From a bacterium (GTDB lineage: Bacteria; Verrucomicrobiota; Verrucomicrobiia; Limisphaerales; J093), in NCBI GenBank assembly GCA_021784265.1, contig JAJXTA010000002.1:1-17790 (forward strand): 17,790 bases of DNA, read 5' to 3'. The translations under genes were made by a program, and so were the position numbers. A model generated the notes under the pieces. It made no database searches and was not told where the DNA came from. It saw only the letters and a program-made list of their open reading frames with translations. Shown one piece after another: positions 15,718 to 17,790 of this stretch (within the stretch, counting starts at the first letter, position 1; the number at the start of each line of letters is the position of its first letter).

Positions 15718-16866
15718 ATGGAACCCGCCCGATCAGGCCGCCGGCGTCACTGGTGGTGGTGCCTTTTGCTGGGGTTGGCCGGCTGCGCGCCGGGGTCGCA
15801 CCGGTTCTACCCCTTGGGCATTTACAGCGTGCCCAACACCAACGACCTCGCCCTGGTGCGCGCGGCTGGTTTCAACCTGGTCACCGGTCCCACCAGCAAG
15901 GCTTATTTCGATGCGGCGCAAGCGGCGGGATTGCGCGTGCTGGCGGCCCCAGGCACCGCCGCCGGTCCCCACTTCGACGCCGCCCGCGCCCGCCAGAGTG
16001 TGGCGGCGCTGGACCGGCATCCGGCCTGTTGGGCCTGGTACCTCTGCGACGAGCCGGACTTCAACCATGTCCCACCCGCGCAGGTGCGCCAAGCGGGACG
16101 TTTTCTCAAGTCCCTGGACGCCCGCCGGCCCACGGCCCTGACGCTCTTCCAGGGTTACGACGCCCTGGATTACGGCGGGCTTGCCGACTTGGTGCTGGTG
16201 GACCGTTATCCGATCCCCTGGTTGCCCCTGGCCAACGTCGGTCAACATCTCCGGCAAGCCCGCCTGGCCCTGGGGCCGCATCAGCCGCTGATCGCGGTCA
16301 TCCAGGCCTTCGATTGGCGCTACGACGCGCGCCTTTTGCCGGGAGAAAGCCGGTTCCGCGCCCCGACGCTCGCGGAGCTGCGGTGCATGACCTACTGCGC
16401 CTTGGCCGAGCGGGCTAACGGGCTGTTTTATTACGCCTACGATGCCGGCGGCTGGCGAATGAGCGAGCACCGGACCACCTGGGAGGCCCTCTGCCAGGTC
16501 GTGCGCGAGGTCCAGGCCCGGCGCCCACTCTTTGAGGCCGAGCACCGCTGGTGGGCCCGCGACTACGCGTTCCCCGAACGCGCCCAGGCCTTTAACGCCG
16601 CCTTGGAGAGCAGCGTTACCACCGCCTGGCTGCGGGTGCGCCGCGGCAACACGGAGGTCCCGGCCGGCCATTACCTCCTGGCGGTCAACAACACCGACCA
16701 GCCGCGGACCTTCCGCTTTCGCCTGCCCGCCGCGCCCGCGAGGGACGGGGCCGCCCTGCCGGTGTTGGGCGAGGCGCGGGCCCTGGAGGGCGGCAAAGGC
16801 TGGGTGCAGGACCAGTTTGCCCCGTACGCGGTCCACGTGTACGGACCGCGGGCGGCGGCCGATTGA
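15718..16866 (+). CDS. Lipoprotein with TIM-barrel glycoside-hydrolase-like domain
   Basis: The protein has 382 residues. Residues 7-23 form a lipoprotein signal: basic RSGRRRH, hydrophobic WWWCLLLGL, then the lipobox LAGC with C23 as the lipidated cysteine. The mature part starts like a beta/alpha barrel: YPLGIYSVPN (31-40), LALVRAAGFNLVTGPT (44-59) and LRVLAAPGT (72-80). CWAWYLCDEPD (104-114) follows, where E112 is the natural candidate for a catalytic acid. LVLVDRYPIPW (158-168), IAVIQAFDWRYD (192-203) and GLFYYAYDAGGW (235-246) fit later strands. A C-terminal beta-sandwich (about 300-378), with WLRVRRG and FAPYAVHVYG, is common in glycoside hydrolases. I cannot name the GH family or substrate. 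A longer frame starts with GTG 15691, but ATG 15718 puts the lipobox in the normal place. No strong ribosome binding site is visible. Confidence 0.75.
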   Translation: MEPARSGRRRHWWWCLLLGLAGCAPGSHRFYPLGIYSVPNTNDLALVRAAGFNLVTGPTSKAYFDAAQAAGLRVLAAPGTAAGPHFDAARARQSVAALDRHPACWAWYLCDEPDFNHVPPAQVRQAGRFLKSLDARRPTALTLFQGYDALDYGGLADLVLVDRYPIPWLPLANVGQHLRQARLALGPHQPLIAVIQAFDWRYDARLLPGESRFRAPTLAELRCMTYCALAERANGLFYYAYDAGGWRMSEHRTTWEALCQVVREVQARRPLFEAEHRWWARDYAFPERAQAFNAALESSVTTAWLRVRRGNTEVPAGHYLLAVNNTDQPRTFRFRLPAAPARDGAALPVLGEARALEGGKGWVQDQFAPYAVHVYGPRAAAD

Positions 16867-16892
16867 CAAATCGGTGGTGTACGAACACCCTC

Positions 16893-16925
16893 TCCCGCGG
16901 TGATCGTGGGCGCCGCTCCGCGGGA
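16893..16925 (+). terminator. GC-rich stem after the lipoprotein gene
   Basis: TCCCGCGG and CCGCGGGA, an 8-bp perfect stem with a 17-nt loop, 26 bp after the stop codon. A smaller stem GGTGT-ACGA-ACACC (16876-16889) precedes it. There is no T-tract, so it is at best a weak or factor-dependent transcript end; it lies just upstream of the next promoter. Confidence 0.35.
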
Positions 16926-16935
16926 CGATTCCTCA

Positions 16936-16965
16936 TTGACACCGGAGGCCGGGCCATCATATAAA
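16936..16965 (+). promoter_or_regulatory. Near-consensus sigma-70 promoter for the CoA-transferase gene
   Basis: TTGACA (16936-16941), 18-bp spacer, TATAAA (16960-16965). It matches consensus at 6/6 and 5/6 positions. The predicted transcript start near 16972 leaves a leader of about 44 nt before ATG 17016. It is the best promoter in the window. Confidence 0.7.
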
Positions 16966-17015
16966 GTGATGCAACATGCGGTTGTTGAATGCGATAATCT
17001 AATAGGTCAAAGGAC

Positions 17016-17790
17016 ATGAAAGTTGTTTCGGCGGAAGAAGCGGTACGGGTCGTCAAGTCCGGAGACCGCCTCCATCTCCACAGCGTGGCGTGCGCCCCGC
17101 AGAAGTTGATCCAGGCCCTCTGCGCCCGCGGGCGCGCCGGGGAATTGACGAACGTGACGATCCAACACTTGCACACCGAAGGCCCGGCCCCCTACACCCG
17201 GCCGGAGTTCGAGGGGGTGTTCCAGTTGGAGTCCTTTTTCGTGGGGCACAATGTCCGGCGGGCCACCCAGGAGGGCTATGCCGATTACATCCCGGTCTTT
17301 CTCAACGACACCCAGCGGCTGATCCGGGAGGAATACCTGCACGTGAACGTGGCGATGGTGCAGGTCTCCCCTCCGGACAAGCACGGTTACGTCTCGTTGG
17401 GCACGTCGGTGGACGCGAGTCTGGCGGCGGTCGAATGCGCCGACACGGTGATCGGGGTGATCAACCCGCGGGTGCCGCGGGCCTTCGGCGACGCCATGAT
17501 CCCCCTGAGCCTGATCGACCTTCGGTGCGAAGACGACGCCCCCTTGTTGGAGGCGGCCCCAGCCGCCCCCAACGAGGTCGAGACGCAGATCGGGCGAAAC
17601 GTGGCGGCGTTGATCGAGGATGGCGCGACCTTGCAGATGGGCATCGGGGCCATTCCCAATGCCGTGCTGGCGCAGTTGGGCAACCACAAAAACCTCGGCA
17701 TCCACACCGAGATGTTCTCCGACGGGCTGCTGCCGTTGGTCGAGCGCGGGGTGGTGAACGGGGCGGAGAAATGCGCCGACCGCGGGCGCA
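17016..17790 (+). CDS. Acetyl-CoA hydrolase / 4-hydroxybutyrate CoA-transferase family protein (partial)
   Basis: The 5' part of a family I CoA-transferase gene, 258 residues before the window ends; a complete member has about 430. These cytoplasmic enzymes move CoA between acyl groups (for example acetyl-CoA and 4-hydroxybutyrate or other short acids) through a glutamyl-CoA thioester. Visible landmarks are LESFFVGHNVR (71-81), VSPPDKHGYVSLGTS (117-131), the CoA-site loop LQMGIGAIPNAV (206-217) and GIHTEMFSDG (228-237), whose Glu232 is the expected catalytic nucleophile. The acyl substrate cannot be decided from this half. ATG 17016 is chosen because the family N-terminus (KVVSAEEAVRVVKSGDRL) starts here; AAAGGA lies only one base upstream, closer than usual. 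It has its own strong promoter and so is likely independent of the preceding lipoprotein gene. Confidence 0.92.
   Translation, partial: MKVVSAEEAVRVVKSGDRLHLHSVACAPQKLIQALCARGRAGELTNVTIQHLHTEGPAPYTRPEFEGVFQLESFFVGHNVRRATQEGYADYIPVFLNDTQRLIREEYLHVNVAMVQVSPPDKHGYVSLGTSVDASLAAVECADTVIGVINPRVPRAFGDAMIPLSLIDLRCEDDAPLLEAAPAAPNEVETQIGRNVAALIEDGATLQMGIGAIPNAVLAQLGNHKNLGIHTEMFSDGLLPLVERGVVNGAEKCADRGR

Noticed and set aside
15733..16869. Minus-strand open frame of 378 codons opposite the lipoprotein gene
   Set aside because: Antisense shadow of a frame with a lipobox, barrel motifs and a C-terminal sandwich.

Overview
The window looks like chromosomal DNA of a GC-rich member of the PVC superphylum, most likely Verrucomicrobiota. 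This is inferred from gene content: a DUF1080 protein, a secreted FG-GAP protein with the GPFWWEGP-type motif, and a very large secreted protein ending in the short 'LQASPDLKTWTDVPG...QFYRVK' tail domain that I associate with verrucomicrobial exported proteins. No rRNA, tRNA, CRISPR array, transposase or integrase was found.

Layout. (1) At 22-813 (+) there is a WalJ/YycJ-type metallo-beta-lactamase-fold hydrolase. (2) At 851-7350 (-) there are three exported proteins: a 1398-residue two-unit binding-module protein, a DUF1080 protein 9 bp behind it, and, after a 344-bp hairpin-rich gap, a seven-repeat FG-GAP protein. They look like a polysaccharide or extracellular-matrix binding and degradation cluster. 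(3) At 7351-8175 there is a gene-free stretch with several perfect inverted repeats. (4) At 8176-9313 (+) there are two small exported or membrane-anchored proteins of unknown role; the second resembles BamE-like small proteins. (5) At 9501-15350 (-) lies the most interesting part: a two-gene operon of a 171-aa nucleotidyltransferase-fold protein followed by a 1774-aa STAND-type ATPase with an N-terminal PD-(D/E)XK-like nuclease domain and a very long helical C-terminal half. Immediately upstream are a candidate promoter, a perfect 16-bp palindrome and the tail of a broken PIN-domain (VapC-like) toxin gene. This resembles a small anti-phage defence islet. (6) At 15718-16866 (+) there is a lipoprotein with a TIM-barrel glycoside-hydrolase-like domain. 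(7) From 17016 (+) to the window end there is a truncated acetyl-CoA hydrolase / 4-hydroxybutyrate CoA-transferase gene preceded by a near-consensus sigma-70 promoter.

How the parts fit. The exported proteins and the lipoprotein fit a carbohydrate-degrading lifestyle; the WalJ-like enzyme and the CoA-transferase are housekeeping or metabolic genes. The nuclease-ATPase operon is functionally foreign to them. Its design, with an effector domain, a central STAND switch and a long C-terminal sensor region, matches Avs-like immune proteins, but the pairing with a solitary nucleotidyltransferase is not one I recognise as a described system.
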